A DNA stretch of 64,000 nucleotides from Desulfosporosinus sp. (GCA_003513495.1 DOPM01000019.1:39134-103133); one strand, 5' to 3'; numbered from the stretch's first letter, positions 34,185-43,589 are shown. Made by a program: numbers and translations. The notes: generated by a model from the sequence alone, not told the origin.

Positions 34185-35081
34185 TTATCCCTCCTCCCCA
34201 ACAATTTGCATAAACACAGTTTCAAGGGTCTCTCGATGAGGTGTTAACTCATACAGGGTCACACCATTTGAGATAAGGCTAGCTGCCAGGGAAGGAATTT
34301 CTTCATAATCTTTTAAGGAACATGTAAGACTACCATCTGCTAGTTTTTGCAATTCGTAGTGTTTATTCAGTTTTGTAAACAAGTCTTCAGTTATGCCCTT
34401 AGCACGGATTGTTAGGGAAATTTTATTCATGAGTAACTCGTCCATCCGGGCAGATCTAACAACTGTTCCTTTGTGAATAAACGTAACACTGTCGCAAACT
34501 GCTTCCACTTCACTTAAAAGATGACTGTTTAGAAAGACAGTTGTTCCTTCATCTTTCAGAGAAACAATGATGTCTCTGACATCTTTACGACCAATGGGAT
34601 CCAGAGCAGACGTCGGCTCATCCAGAAAGATCAGTCGTGGGTTGGGCAGCAGCGCACAGGCTAACCCTATTCGCTGCTGCATACCTTTACTATAGGAACC
34701 GACTTTGTATTTTTCCTGCCCTTCAAGTCCTACTAACTTTAAGACTCTGCCGATTTGATCCTTCTTATTCTTTAATTTGCCTAATTGGGCGTGGAAATTC
34801 AGCAAATCTAAACCTGTCATCCAATCTTGATAACGAAAGAGTTCAGGGAGGTAACCCATTTTTTCTCTCGCTGAAACATCACCAAGGGGTCTGCCAAGGA
34901 CTGTGCCGCTTCCCGATGTGGGAAATACCAATCCTGTCAACATTTTTATACAAGTACTTTTCCCGGCACCGTTACGGCCAAGGAATCCATAGATTTGTCC
35001 GGCTTCTACCGAAAGATTGATTTGGTCACATGCCGTCTTGTTACCATATGTTTTAGTAAGGGCATGTGTTTCGATGATCAT
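34185..35081 (-). CDS. ABC transporter ATPase (bacitracin/Nod exporter type)
   Basis: A 298-aa ATPase with GRNGAGKSTCIKM (Walker A), SKGMQQRIGLACALL (signature) and LIFLDEPTSALDP (Walker B), then a C-terminal domain typical of ABC-2 exporters. It is preceded by a secreted protein gene with a TAATG overlap and followed by the permease, so the three form one operon. The transported compound is unknown. Confidence 0.9.
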   Translation of the reverse strand: MIIETHALTKTYGNKTACDQINLSVEAGQIYGFLGRNGAGKSTCIKMLTGLVFPTSGSGTVLGRPLGDVSAREKMGYLPELFRYQDWMTGLDLLNFHAQLGKLKNKKDQIGRVLKLVGLEGQEKYKVGSYSKGMQQRIGLACALLPNPRLIFLDEPTSALDPIGRKDVRDIIVSLKDEGTTVFLNSHLLSEVEAVCDSVTFIHKGTVVRSARMDELLMNKISLTIRAKGITEDLFTKLNKHYELQKLADGSLTCSLKDYEEIPSLAASLISNGVTLYELTPHRETLETVFMQIVGEEG

Positions 35082-36103
35082 TAACGAACACTCCTAGCGA
35101 TTTTTGCAAGCTCTGCATCCGTCTTATTACCAATTAATCCATATAAATTGCCATCTTTGGTCCAAATCAGCACAGAAGCATTCTCCATAGTTGGCATTTC
35201 TTCCATAGCGATTTTATGAGCTTCTTTCATAGCAGCAAATTTTTCTTCGCCGTATTTGCTAATTAATTTTTCGCTCATTTCATCCATTGATGCTTTGTGC
35301 GATTCAGTTGTTATTTCAAGAGATTTCGTATGAGCTAGGGAAGATGTCATGTCTGCAGGAATAGTCTCACTAAGTCCTTTTAAATCCGACAAGGTATAGA
35401 TGTAACCATTTTTTCCGCCTAAATCTACTTCTCGTCCGAAGCCAACTAGGACAGGAAGATAGATATCAGAGCTATCTTCATCGATTTCAGCCAGTTGTTG
35501 GCGCAGATTCGTAGGAATTAAGGGGAAATTTAACATGACATCTCGCAATTCATTTTTGGCAGTTTGCGGCGCTTCTAAATAAGATTTCTGTGTCGCTAAG
35601 AATAGGACATCATTGTATTTTGCGAAGGCAGCAGCGGAGGATACCATAGACATTTCCACGTTTTGCAGATCACTGGACAGCTGTTTTGGACTATTAACCC
35701 CTTTCAGCAGTTCATTGAAAGCATCCACATTTAAGGTGAAGGTCATTTTGCTGGAATCCATGGCTGAGATCTCAGGGGTTTGAGAGTCTAATTCCCGTGG
35801 CAAACGCAGCTTGAAAGCATCAAACTCCTTAGCCTGGTTTAGTTTTTTCACTTCATGTTGTGGTTGTGAAACAACGTTAATAAGAGAATTGTGCTCAAAG
35901 GTCTTTCCTTTGGATTCTTCTTTCAGCTTAGAAATGGTTTGCATACCTTCTTGCAGGTCCGCAATGGTAATATGAATTGTTTTCACATCAGTTACACGGA
36001 AAATTGACAGAGTATCCAGCGCTAAGGTTTGCACTGGTTTTACAAAGGTAATCAGTCCCAATACAAGCGCTAGTGAAGCAACAGTAAAGATTTTTCGTTT
36101 CAT
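35081..36103 (-). CDS. Exported protein of an ABC exporter operon, unknown function
   Basis: A 340-aa protein with an N-terminal signal or anchor (KIFTVASLALVLGLITFV) and a large soluble part rich in Lys, Glu and Met, probably outside the membrane. I recognise no catalytic motif. The start at ATG 36103 follows AAGGGA; the frame is open to 36121. Its stop overlaps the ATPase start. The upstream two-component genes suggest an envelope-stress or peptide-defence module in which this protein senses or buffers the exported compound. That is inference. Confidence 0.65.
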   Translation of the reverse strand: MKRKIFTVASLALVLGLITFVKPVQTLALDTLSIFRVTDVKTIHITIADLQEGMQTISKLKEESKGKTFEHNSLINVVSQPQHEVKKLNQAKEFDAFKLRLPRELDSQTPEISAMDSSKMTFTLNVDAFNELLKGVNSPKQLSSDLQNVEMSMVSSAAAFAKYNDVLFLATQKSYLEAPQTAKNELRDVMLNFPLIPTNLRQQLAEIDEDSSDIYLPVLVGFGREVDLGGKNGYIYTLSDLKGLSETIPADMTSSLAHTKSLEITTESHKASMDEMSEKLISKYGEEKFAAMKEAHKIAMEEMPTMENASVLIWTKDGNLYGLIGNKTDAELAKIARSVR

Positions 36104-36180
36104 AATTTCAAATCCCTTCATACAATTATTCGTTCCTTCTCTTTTTACATCAAGAATATGTCCTCAATGTGACGGTTTTA

Positions 36181-37233
36181 TTAATATCTAAAGGGTAATT
36201 TAACCACAAAGGTGGTCCCTTGACCCGTTTTACTTGCAAAATCTATTTCTCCTTTATAGATTTCCACGATCTTCTTAACAATGGCTAAACCAAGACCGCT
36301 GCCCTCTTTGGAATGGGATTTATCAGCTTGAAAGAATTTCTCAAAGATTCGTCCTTGATCGATTTTGGCGATACCAATCCCTTGGTCCTTAATCTCGACG
36401 ATTACCTTGTCCGGTGTTTTTTTTGCTCGAATCCATATAGTTCCAGACTCAGCAGAAAATTTGACGGCATTCTCAATTAAGTTTACCCATATCTGTTGGA
36501 TTAAGGCTTCGTCCCCTGTGTAAACTATTTCATCAAGATCTATGTCCAGGTCTAAGTTTTTCCTCGACCATTTTTCCTCTAGAAGGACTATGGTCCTCCG
36601 AATCTGCTCATCCAAAGAAAAGGGTCGCGTGCTCTCTGGAATGAATTGATGGTCCAACTTAGAAAGCCGCAGCATATTGGAACTTAAATGGCTTAATCTT
36701 TTTGACTCATCAATGATAATGTTTGTGTAAGCTTGAAAATTTTCTTCCGACAAATCTTTGTCTAGGAGCATTTCAGCGAAGCCTTGTATAGAGGCAATAG
36801 GTGTTTTGAATTCATGGGATACGCTGCTAATAAAATCTTTTCGGAGATACTCCATATTCCCAAGTTCAGTGATCATTAGGTTGAAATTTTGAGCTAACAT
36901 GCCTATTTCATCGTTACCCTTATAGTCCATCCTCACTGAAAAATCACCCTTAGCAACGTCTTTTGCTGAATTGCTAATCCGAATGATTGGCTCAGAGATT
37001 TTTCCCATGGCAAAGTATAATAATGAACCTCCTAAGGCTACACATAAAAACAATGTTACAAACATAAAACTTCCAAAAACAGCATGGGCTTCTTTGATGC
37101 TCAGATCCCCATGATAGAGCACTAAGAAAAGAGTCGTCATCAGTGCAAAGGAAACAAAACAGGAGAGAAACAAGATTCCAATGGCCATAAAGGAACCCTT
37201 GGCACGAATTGAATTAGATAATTTCTTAATCAT
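36181..37233 (-). CDS. Sensor histidine kinase
   Basis: A 350-aa membrane kinase with two membrane helices (about 13-36 and 55-80), HAMP (about 82-135), HisKA with the phospho-acceptor in SSVSHEFKTPIAS, and HATPase_c with NLIENAVKF, DQGIGI and GSGLGLAIV. The extracellular loop is very short, as in intramembrane-sensing kinases that respond to envelope stress. The start ATG overlaps the end of the regulator gene by 8 bases. Confidence 0.9.
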   Translation of the reverse strand: MIKKLSNSIRAKGSFMAIGILFLSCFVSFALMTTLFLVLYHGDLSIKEAHAVFGSFMFVTLFLCVALGGSLLYFAMGKISEPIIRISNSAKDVAKGDFSVRMDYKGNDEIGMLAQNFNLMITELGNMEYLRKDFISSVSHEFKTPIASIQGFAEMLLDKDLSEENFQAYTNIIIDESKRLSHLSSNMLRLSKLDHQFIPESTRPFSLDEQIRRTIVLLEEKWSRKNLDLDIDLDEIVYTGDEALIQQIWVNLIENAVKFSAESGTIWIRAKKTPDKVIVEIKDQGIGIAKIDQGRIFEKFFQADKSHSKEGSGLGLAIVKKIVEIYKGEIDFASKTGQGTTFVVKLPFRY

Positions 37234-37903
37234 AGTACTTTTCCGCCTTATAACCAAGTCCTCGAATGGTGATGATCTTAAACTCCGGCCTGTCATCGAA
37301 CTTCTTACGAAGCTTTTTGATATGGCTGTCCACCGTTCGTTCATCGATATCCGTATCCATTCCCCAAATTTCAGTCATTAGTTGCTGCCTTGTGAAGATT
37401 TGCTTTGGATAGCTTAGCAATTTAAATAGGAGCAGAAATTCTTTTTTGGGCAATTCTATATGGAGGTCCGGTCCGGTTACGCTTAAATTATCGTAGTCCA
37501 GGACGATTTCACCGATAATAATTTTATGTTCATTGGTAATTCTAGCCCGCCTTAACAGAGCGGCTACTCTCAAAACCATTTCGTTCATATCAATTGGCTT
37601 TACCATATAATCGTCCGTCCCGAGTCTAAACCCTTTTTCTTTGTCCTCAAAGGCTTCTTTAGCAGTAACTATTAAAATTGGCATATTAAAGTTTGCTTCT
37701 CTAAGGCTTTTAACAAGTTCGAAGCCATCCATTTGCGGCATCATAATATCACTAATAATTAAATCCACATGTTGGTCTTCTAATATTTCGAGAGCTTCTT
37801 GACCATTTTCAGCTTGGAAAACTTTATAACCAGCTTGTTCCAACCGAGTTTTCATTAACATTAGTAAATTTTTATTATCCTCGACAATCAAAATTCGAAA
37901 CAC
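37226..37903 (-). CDS. OmpR-family response regulator
   Basis: A 225-aa regulator with a receiver domain (phospho-acceptor Asp in IISDIMMPQMDG, Thr in IVTAK, Lys in DDYMVKPID) and a C-terminal winged helix (TRQQLMTEIWGMDTDIDERT). It is paired with the overlapping kinase. The exporter operon lies immediately downstream in the same direction, so it is the probable target. Confidence 0.92.
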   Translation of the reverse strand: MFRILIVEDNKNLLMLMKTRLEQAGYKVFQAENGQEALEILEDQHVDLIISDIMMPQMDGFELVKSLREANFNMPILIVTAKEAFEDKEKGFRLGTDDYMVKPIDMNEMVLRVAALLRRARITNEHKIIIGEIVLDYDNLSVTGPDLHIELPKKEFLLLFKLLSYPKQIFTRQQLMTEIWGMDTDIDERTVDSHIKKLRKKFDDRPEFKIITIRGLGYKAEKYYD

Positions 37904-38230
37904 AACAAACCTTCTTTCAAAAAGATTACCTTTTTATTCAATTCAAAATGAAAGCCTAGTTAATTCTATAGCTTGTTATTTCACAATTAACTAGCATTCT
38001 ATACATGTTATATCACTCTTCGTATATTCGTTATATAGAATGTACCTTAATATTGTGACTTCAATGTGCCCAAATTAAAACGACCCTAGAAATGATATAT
38101 CTCAGATTTCTTTTAACTGCACAGTTGAATTATGCTCTATTTTACTGGTAGTATAGTATAAACGAATCAGAACGTACATTCTGCTCAGCTATATTGCACT
38201 AAAACAAATATTCGTAACGGAGGTTTCATA
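37904..38230. other. Divergent promoter region
   Basis: AT-rich gap between the response regulator and the recombinase. On the plus strand TTGAAT, 18 bases and TAGTAT (about 38125-38154) may be a promoter. An imperfect AGAAC-N4-ATTCT dyad follows near 38169; it is too weak to call a LexA site. Confidence 0.35.
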
Positions 38231-39214
38231 ATGGATACCAGATTTCAGTACCCCCTTCCCCCATTTGCTAAGGATTTTATAAATCACCTTGCCGTTACCA
38301 ATAAATCTAAATCCACCCAAGTCGCCTATACCTACGAACTTTTTATGTTTTTTCAGTACTTATGTAATTCAATGGAGAGTTTCCCCTCTTCCCCATCAGA
38401 TATCGGGCTATCAGATATGGAGGTTATCGGGCATCGCCATATCGAGTCATATTTAAGCTGGGCAAATTCTGAACGTACTAATGGCCCCCGTGCTCTGGCT
38501 CGTAAACAAGCCGTTATTAAGTCGTTATATCGCTACCTGCTCCGGGAAGATATGATACATAAAGATGTTACAATTAAACTAGATCCTATCAATGTTCAGC
38601 AAAAACTACCCAAAGCATTGGAACCTAATGAAATTGCTGACTTAACGGACGCATTAGAAACGGGTATAGGCTTATCAGATGGCCAACTTAAATACCACGT
38701 TTATACCGAGAAACGTGATTATGCCATCGTCCTTACTTTGATTGGTACAGGTTTACGTTTATCTGAGCTTTGTAACCTAAGTATCAGCAAAACAAATATT
38801 AATAAGGGCTATTTTGAGATTATGCGTAAAGGGAATAAAGAAACGGTTATTTATTTTAACGATGATGTGGGCAAGGCTCTAAATGATTATTTAGTGAACG
38901 AACGTCCTCGTTATGTCCATAAAGATTCTGATGCTCTATTTCTATCTATACAAGGAAATCGAATAAGCAAGAGAGCGGTACAAAATCTTATCGCCAAATA
39001 CATGACAATTCTAAAATCTCTTGGTCATAACACGGAGGGCTTCAGTGTCCACAAGATGCGTTCGACCTTTGCTACTATACTCCTTCGTGAAACTGACAAC
39101 TTAGCTATTGTACAGGATGCATTGGGACATTCCGACCCTAGGACAACGAGAATATACACCAAAGTGCTGGACGAGCAACTGAAACGAGCTGCGCACTTAA
39201 TTAAATTCAAATAG
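38231..39214 (+). CDS. Tyrosine recombinase, XerC/XerD-like
   Basis: A 327-aa site-specific recombinase with an N-terminal SAM-like core-binding domain (residues 10-115) and a catalytic domain. Catalytic Arg lies in GTGLRLSELC, the HxxR in VHKMRSTFA, the second His in LGHSDPRTT and the nucleophile Tyr in RIYTKV. Length is near that of Xer proteins. No att-like repeats or phage genes flank it, so it may be a solitary paralogue rather than an integrase of a present element. GGAGG precedes ATG. Confidence 0.85.
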   Translation: MDTRFQYPLPPFAKDFINHLAVTNKSKSTQVAYTYELFMFFQYLCNSMESFPSSPSDIGLSDMEVIGHRHIESYLSWANSERTNGPRALARKQAVIKSLYRYLLREDMIHKDVTIKLDPINVQQKLPKALEPNEIADLTDALETGIGLSDGQLKYHVYTEKRDYAIVLTLIGTGLRLSELCNLSISKTNINKGYFEIMRKGNKETVIYFNDDVGKALNDYLVNERPRYVHKDSDALFLSIQGNRISKRAVQNLIAKYMTILKSLGHNTEGFSVHKMRSTFATILLRETDNLAIVQDALGHSDPRTTRIYTKVLDEQLKRAAHLIKFK

Positions 39215-39266
39215 GTTTATGCCATATGGTGTAAGTTGTTTATTCGATTACTTCTTTAAACATCTT

Positions 39267-39324
39267 AATGCTCCCTTATAGTTAACAGATTAAAATCTGT
39301 ATACCTATAGGGGAGCATTTTTTG
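39267..39324 (+). terminator. Terminator of the recombinase gene
   Basis: Outer stem AATGCTCCC...GGGAGCATT with an inner stem (ACAGAT/ATCTGT), then a run of T. Confidence 0.8.
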
Positions 39325-39407
39325 AGCTCATGTTGTTAAATAACTTCAGTGCTTGTGGTAAATGACGCACAAAGCTGTGCTAAATGACTCAATCAAGCTA
39401 GGAATTT

Positions 39408-39421
39408 TAACCTTTAGGTTA
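39408..39421. promoter_or_regulatory. Short palindrome upstream of the sigma-54 promoter
   Basis: Perfect TAACCTTTAGGTTA dyad 30 bases before the -24 element. It could be a regulator site, although enhancer sites are usually further upstream. Confidence 0.3.
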
Positions 39422-39450
39422 GCCTACAAGCAAAATATACACCGCAGACT

Positions 39451-39466
39451 TGGCACAAAAATTGCT
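39451..39466 (+). promoter_or_regulatory. Sigma-54 promoter (-24/-12)
   Basis: TGGCAC, five A and TTGCT match the sigma-54 consensus, with the GG and GC exactly ten bases apart. It lies 44 bases before the ATG of the His/Met-rich protein. Transcription would need RpoN and an activator ATPase, neither of which is in this window. Confidence 0.85.
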
Positions 39467-39509
39467 AACTAGGATATACGTCTTAAAATTAGAAGGAGTG
39501 GAAAAAGGT

Positions 39510-39962
39510 ATGCATTATAAGATGATGTCATCTCGAAAAGGATTATCCATTGCAATCATAGTTATCGGCCTATTATTAAGCTCTGCCAGTATGGGTTTTG
39601 CTGGTGAAAGTGATAGCTCAGGTGGGCATGGAGGAATGGACATGGGTGGCAGTTCGACGACACATTCTGAGCCTAAACCCAATGAGGTTCCTAAGGAAAC
39701 AACGAACTCGCAACCTGAAGACAATCATTCTAGCCCGGATTCGGGGCATGAAGCAACACCGGATATGGACCCTAACATGCCTGGGCACGTCGAATCAAGT
39801 GATATAGGTACAGAAAGTAGTGATGGTCATGGCGGAAGTAGCGGTGGACACGGTGGAGGAGCTTCAGACCCGGAAGGAGTTAATTGGCCGGTAGTTTGGG
39901 GATTCGCAGGAATCAATGCCTTAGTAGTGGCCATAGCCGGCATTCTCAAATTAAAGCAATAA
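39510..39962 (+). CDS. His/Met/Gly-rich exported membrane-anchored protein
   Basis: A 150-aa protein with a signal sequence (LSIAIIVIGLLLSSASMGFAG), then a low-complexity exported stretch rich in His, Met, Gly, Ser and Asp (SGGHGGMDMGGSS, MDPNMPGH, DGHGGSSGGHGGG). A C-terminal membrane helix (VVWGFAGINALVVAIAGIL) follows. The His and Met clusters suggest binding of copper or another soft metal outside the cell. The start must be downstream of the sigma-54 promoter; ATG 39510 is the first good choice. It forms an operon with the polyferredoxin 30 bases downstream. No named family recognised. Confidence 0.7.
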   Translation: MHYKMMSSRKGLSIAIIVIGLLLSSASMGFAGESDSSGGHGGMDMGGSSTTHSEPKPNEVPKETTNSQPEDNHSSPDSGHEATPDMDPNMPGHVESSDIGTESSDGHGGSSGGHGGGASDPEGVNWPVVWGFAGINALVVAIAGILKLKQ

Positions 39963-39992
39963 ATCATCGACAATAAGGGAGTGAAACCATAA

Positions 39993-41381
39993 ATGTCAGT
40001 AGCGAAGAATATTAAGCCTAATACACAAAAAGAACCTCCAAAGAAGAATTTATTAGAGAATAATACAATCAAGGGAATCCTAAAAAGTCGTTGGTTTCCA
40101 GGAATAATCCAGTTACCTGTTTTAGCTATTTTTGCACTGATTGTTTTCGAATTGATGGCTGGACCTGGTTCCGCTCATGATAATTTTGGAACGGCTGGAA
40201 CTTGGGTATTATGGTGGCCACTTATTCCAATCATTTTCGTATTGTTAGGTCGGTTCTGGTGTGCAATTTGTCCTTTTGCAACGGTGAGTGACTGGATTCA
40301 GAAAATGGTAGGAAACAATCGTCCCGTTCCTAAGTTTCTAAAGAAATATGGAATATGGTTAATCGATGCATTCTTTATCCTAATCACATGGGCTGATCAT
40401 ACCTTTGGTGTTGTTGAGAGCCCTAGAGGTTCAGGTGTTTTACTACTAATCATTACAACAGGAGTTATTGTAAGCGGAGCGTTCTTTGAGCGCAGAACAT
40501 GGTGCCGTTACTTGTGTTTTCTAGGCGGATTGTCGGGGAATTACGCTAGGTCAGGTTCTCTTGAGTTAAGAGCTACTCCTGAAAAGTGTGCAAAATGTAA
40601 AACTCAGTCTTGTTATAAAGGCAACGAAAAAACCCCGGGGTGTCCGATGTTTGAATTCCCACGAACTATGGAAAGTATGGCAAGTTGTAATCTGTGTGCG
40701 AATTGTATTAAGACTTGTCCAAACGACTCGATTCAATTAACGACCCAAGTTCCATCTAAAGGCTTATGGTCTATCAGAAAACCAAAATTTGAAGAGTCCT
40801 TCTTAGCTATTATCATCATGGGCATCGTCTTTGTTCAGAATATTACCATGCTTGAAGTATGGCAGGAAATGCTTACTAAGCTCGAAAATTTTGTGGGAAC
40901 AACGAATTACTTTGTAACCTTTACCATAACCTTCATTATTGCAATGGCAATTCCAGTATTAGCATTATTTGCTAGCAGCTACTTCGCAAAAACCTCCAAT
41001 AAGAAAAGCACTATACAAAACTTTGCAATCTTCGGATATTCCTTGATTCCTTTAGACTTAGCAGGTCATATTGCTCACAATCTGTTCCACTTATTAGCCG
41101 AGGGTAAATCTGTTATTTACACTTTCGTAGCATTATTCGGTGTAGATACTCATGGTGCATCAGCTGCTATTCTAAGCAATTCTACCATTCAACTACTTCA
41201 GTTTGGTCTAATTGCCCTTGGAACCTTTGGTTCAATCTATACGGCTTATAGAATTTCCAAGCATAATTTCGATGCTGAAGGGAAAACAATATCCAGTTTT
41301 ATGCCTTTTGCAGTTTTGTGCTTAATACTTGGGGTTATTAACATCTATCTATTCGTTCTCCCAATGGCAATGCGCATGTAA
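39993..41381 (+). CDS. Membrane polyferredoxin, NapH/NosR-like
   Basis: A 462-aa protein with about eight membrane helices. Two CxxxCP motifs at helix ends (FWCAICPFATVSDW, WCRYLCFLGGLSGNYAR) resemble NapH, NosR and CcoG. A ferredoxin-like insert carries further Cys (CAKCKTQSC, GCPMFEF, CNLCANCIKTCP). Such proteins move electrons across or along the membrane to an exported enzyme. The C-terminal half has a set of His residues in membrane helices (HIAHNLFHLL, VDTHGASAA) that could bind heme or metal. No terminal reductase gene is adjacent, so the acceptor is unknown. Confidence 0.8.
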   Translation: MSVAKNIKPNTQKEPPKKNLLENNTIKGILKSRWFPGIIQLPVLAIFALIVFELMAGPGSAHDNFGTAGTWVLWWPLIPIIFVLLGRFWCAICPFATVSDWIQKMVGNNRPVPKFLKKYGIWLIDAFFILITWADHTFGVVESPRGSGVLLLIITTGVIVSGAFFERRTWCRYLCFLGGLSGNYARSGSLELRATPEKCAKCKTQSCYKGNEKTPGCPMFEFPRTMESMASCNLCANCIKTCPNDSIQLTTQVPSKGLWSIRKPKFEESFLAIIIMGIVFVQNITMLEVWQEMLTKLENFVGTTNYFVTFTITFIIAMAIPVLALFASSYFAKTSNKKSTIQNFAIFGYSLIPLDLAGHIAHNLFHLLAEGKSVIYTFVALFGVDTHGASAAILSNSTIQLLQFGLIALGTFGSIYTAYRISKHNFDAEGKTISSFMPFAVLCLILGVINIYLFVLPMAMRM

Positions 41382-41383
41382 AG

Positions 41384-41430
41384 CGAAAATTAACGGGCTT
41401 GATGAATAAACATCGAGCCCGTTAATTTTC
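41384..41430. terminator. Terminator of the polyferredoxin operon
   Basis: Twenty-base arms (GAAAATTAACGGGCTTGATG and complement with one G-T pair) and a 7-base loop right after the stop. Confidence 0.8.
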
Positions 41431-41448
41431 GTGCTAAGTATTCTACAT

Positions 41449-41483
41449 AAAAGCGACTAAGGATTAATTCCTCAGCCGCTTTA
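41449..41483 (-). terminator. Terminator of the Apr-Sir cluster
   Basis: Hairpin AAAAGCGACTAAGGA...TCCTCAGCCGCTTT, nearly identical to one at 46777-46810. It lies 60 bases after the ferredoxin gene. Confidence 0.65.
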
Positions 41484-41540
41484 ACAAGTTTATGGTGCTG
41501 CATTGCTGCCACAGCCGGGCAGAGCAATTTAAGGGCAATT

Positions 41541-41855
41541 CTAATACCTATTAGCTTGAGTTCCATCGACAGTAATACAGACGTGTTTTCCATCAGGTTT
41601 GCATATAAGCCAGCTCAACTGATCATTATCGCGTTTGGTATACAAATATCCCCCCCTACCACCGATATCTGCTCCCAAATAATACTTAATCGCTCCTGTA
41701 GGGCATTCCTTTAGACAGGAGGTACAACCCCAACACTCTTTCGGATATTTCACGTAAGCTTTGCCTTTATCACCCATATCCAAAAGATTTCCCGGACAAA
41801 CATTAACACACTTTTTGCACCTAATACAGAATTCTTGATTAATCTTGATGCTCAT
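41541..41855 (-). CDS. AprB-like ferredoxin subunit of APS reductase
   Basis: A 104-aa two-cluster ferredoxin (CIRCKKCVNVCP and CWGCTSCLKECP) with a short C-terminal tail containing aromatic residues. It is the electron-transfer partner of the flavoprotein gene it overlaps by 17 bases. AprB of sulfate respirers is larger (about 150 aa), so this is a reduced form. The start is ATG 41855 with AAAAGG upstream. Confidence 0.75.
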   Translation of the reverse strand: MSIKINQEFCIRCKKCVNVCPGNLLDMGDKGKAYVKYPKECWGCTSCLKECPTGAIKYYLGADIGGRGGYLYTKRDNDQLSWLICKPDGKHVCITVDGTQANRY

Positions 41856-43527
41856 ATTGTTCATCCTTTTTCACAATTTCTCGGAAAATTATCTCGATGT
41901 TTCCATTGCCATAGCGTGAATTAACATACCTAAAAAAATGTTCATCATCCTTTTTGGGATAGTCGGCGTTCTCATTATAACAATGCCACCTAGTTTCTTT
42001 TCTAGCTATCAGATGCTCTATCACTACCTGGCAGACATATAACCGATCAATCACCTCATAGATAAACACCAACTCATGCATATCGTTAGCTCTGAGAAAG
42101 GTACTTCTATCTAACAATATCTTAATCTGTTCTCGGGCGATGAATAATTTGTCCATATTTACCATATAACCCGCAGATATCCCTCCGGCATATTCATCCA
42201 TCACTTTTTGCATAGCTTCTTCAAGGTCTTCTACACGTAATAACCCGGGTGAGTTCTTTAAGAATCTTGTAACATTGTTAAATTTATTAATAATCTGTTC
42301 CCTATCAATAGAAACGGGTTTTATTCTTTCAATATACGACATTGCAGATAGTGCTGCTATCTCACCTTCAGCAAAACAACCCGTCACATATTTCTGCGGA
42401 CTGCCGCCCGCAACATCTCCGGCAGCATATAGTCCTACCAGGGTCGCCGCTCTTTCTGTATCTACCCAATAACCGCTTGCCGTATGCCCACCAACAATGT
42501 ATGGTTCCGTACCTTCAATCTCTACATTTTCAACCGATGGCCCCTTTCCACGCTCAATCCAGCGCAAAGTCTGAGCTGGTGCCATGTTTAGATAAGCTTT
42601 GTAAAGTTCCTCCTGTGTCTCCATGGGCATTCCTTTAGTTTCCAGATAACAAGGCCCTCGACCTTCCATGTTTTCCCTAATGGTTGAGTACATGCGGTTG
42701 GGGGTTGACGGCGCCCCGTAGTTTCTTTCGTATTCTTCTCCCTTGCCGTTAATCTGCGAAGCACCCACTCCCTGAGCAATCGTCCCGGTTGGAGCAATCG
42801 TATCCTTACACCTCAGAGCAATAAAACGCATTTCCATACTAGTCATTTCAGCCCCGGCACGGATGCCCATGGCATAACCAGCACCGGTATTGAATGGTGA
42901 ATACCACATTTTATGCCGCGAAAAACCCGGGTTGTTCGGACGGTATAATCCTGCAGCACCGCCTGTAGCACAAATAACAGCTTTTGCTTGAATTGTGTAA
43001 AAAATGTTGTCCTTGATTGAAAATCCATAAGCGCCAATTACCCGGTTATCCTGAATAACGTAATCAATCATATTTACTTGGTTAAGCACCTGAACATTTT
43101 TCTTTTCCTCAACAGCCTCAGCCAGAAGCGGCTTGATATTTTCTCCATTGATTTTGATATTTCTCCGGCCACGGGCGACGTAATCGCCCTTCGAGTCCTT
43201 TTGGATTACCAATCCCATAGTTTCCACTTTACGCGTAACTTCATTTAACCTCTTGGCCATAGAAATGACGAGATCTTCTCGAATTATCCCTTCCGCGTCG
43301 TTGCGTACATATTCGAGATAGCTCTCTGGGGTTTCTCCCTTAAGAATATATGCATTAAGGGCGTTAACCCCTGCTGCTAGGCAACCGCTTCGTTTGATAT
43401 TGGCCTTTTCTGTGATAATGACCTGGCAATCGGAATTATTAGCAATCGTTAATGCCGCAAAGCACCCAGCTGTTCCTCCACCGATAATAAGAATGTCTGT
43501 ATTTAATATCTTAAGCTCTAAGTTCAT
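41839..43527 (-). CDS. AprA-like adenylylsulfate reductase flavoprotein
   Basis: A 562-aa FAD protein of the fumarate reductase/AprA family: ILIIGGGTAGCFAALTI at the N-terminus, GCLAAGVNALNAYI, ICATGGAAGLYRP and a C-terminal GYWVDTERAATLVGLYAAGD. Dissimilatory AprA is about 660 aa, so this is the short form found with assimilatory-type clusters in Clostridia. The reaction is presumably APS to sulfite and AMP. It lies between the siroheme reductase and the ferredoxin, which together would take APS to sulfide. ATP sulfurylase is not in the window. ATG 43527 follows AGGTGAAAG. Confidence 0.75.
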   Translation of the reverse strand: MNLELKILNTDILIIGGGTAGCFAALTIANNSDCQVIITEKANIKRSGCLAAGVNALNAYILKGETPESYLEYVRNDAEGIIREDLVISMAKRLNEVTRKVETMGLVIQKDSKGDYVARGRRNIKINGENIKPLLAEAVEEKKNVQVLNQVNMIDYVIQDNRVIGAYGFSIKDNIFYTIQAKAVICATGGAAGLYRPNNPGFSRHKMWYSPFNTGAGYAMGIRAGAEMTSMEMRFIALRCKDTIAPTGTIAQGVGASQINGKGEEYERNYGAPSTPNRMYSTIRENMEGRGPCYLETKGMPMETQEELYKAYLNMAPAQTLRWIERGKGPSVENVEIEGTEPYIVGGHTASGYWVDTERAATLVGLYAAGDVAGGSPQKYVTGCFAEGEIAALSAMSYIERIKPVSIDREQIINKFNNVTRFLKNSPGLLRVEDLEEAMQKVMDEYAGGISAGYMVNMDKLFIAREQIKILLDRSTFLRANDMHELVFIYEVIDRLYVCQVVIEHLIARKETRWHCYNENADYPKKDDEHFFRYVNSRYGNGNIEIIFREIVKKDEQYEHQD

Positions 43528-43589
43528 TAAATCTTTCACCTAGCTTTCACATCAATCATTTAGTTGTTTCTATATGGAATAATCATAAC

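Noticed and set aside
38165..38186. LexA-like dyad AGAAC-N4-ATTCT before the recombinase gene
   Set aside because: Both half sites deviate from CGAAC/GTTYG, unlike the clear box at lexA.
38231..39214. Tyrosine recombinase as integrase of a mobile element
   Set aside because: No att repeats, tRNA target or element genes were seen near it.
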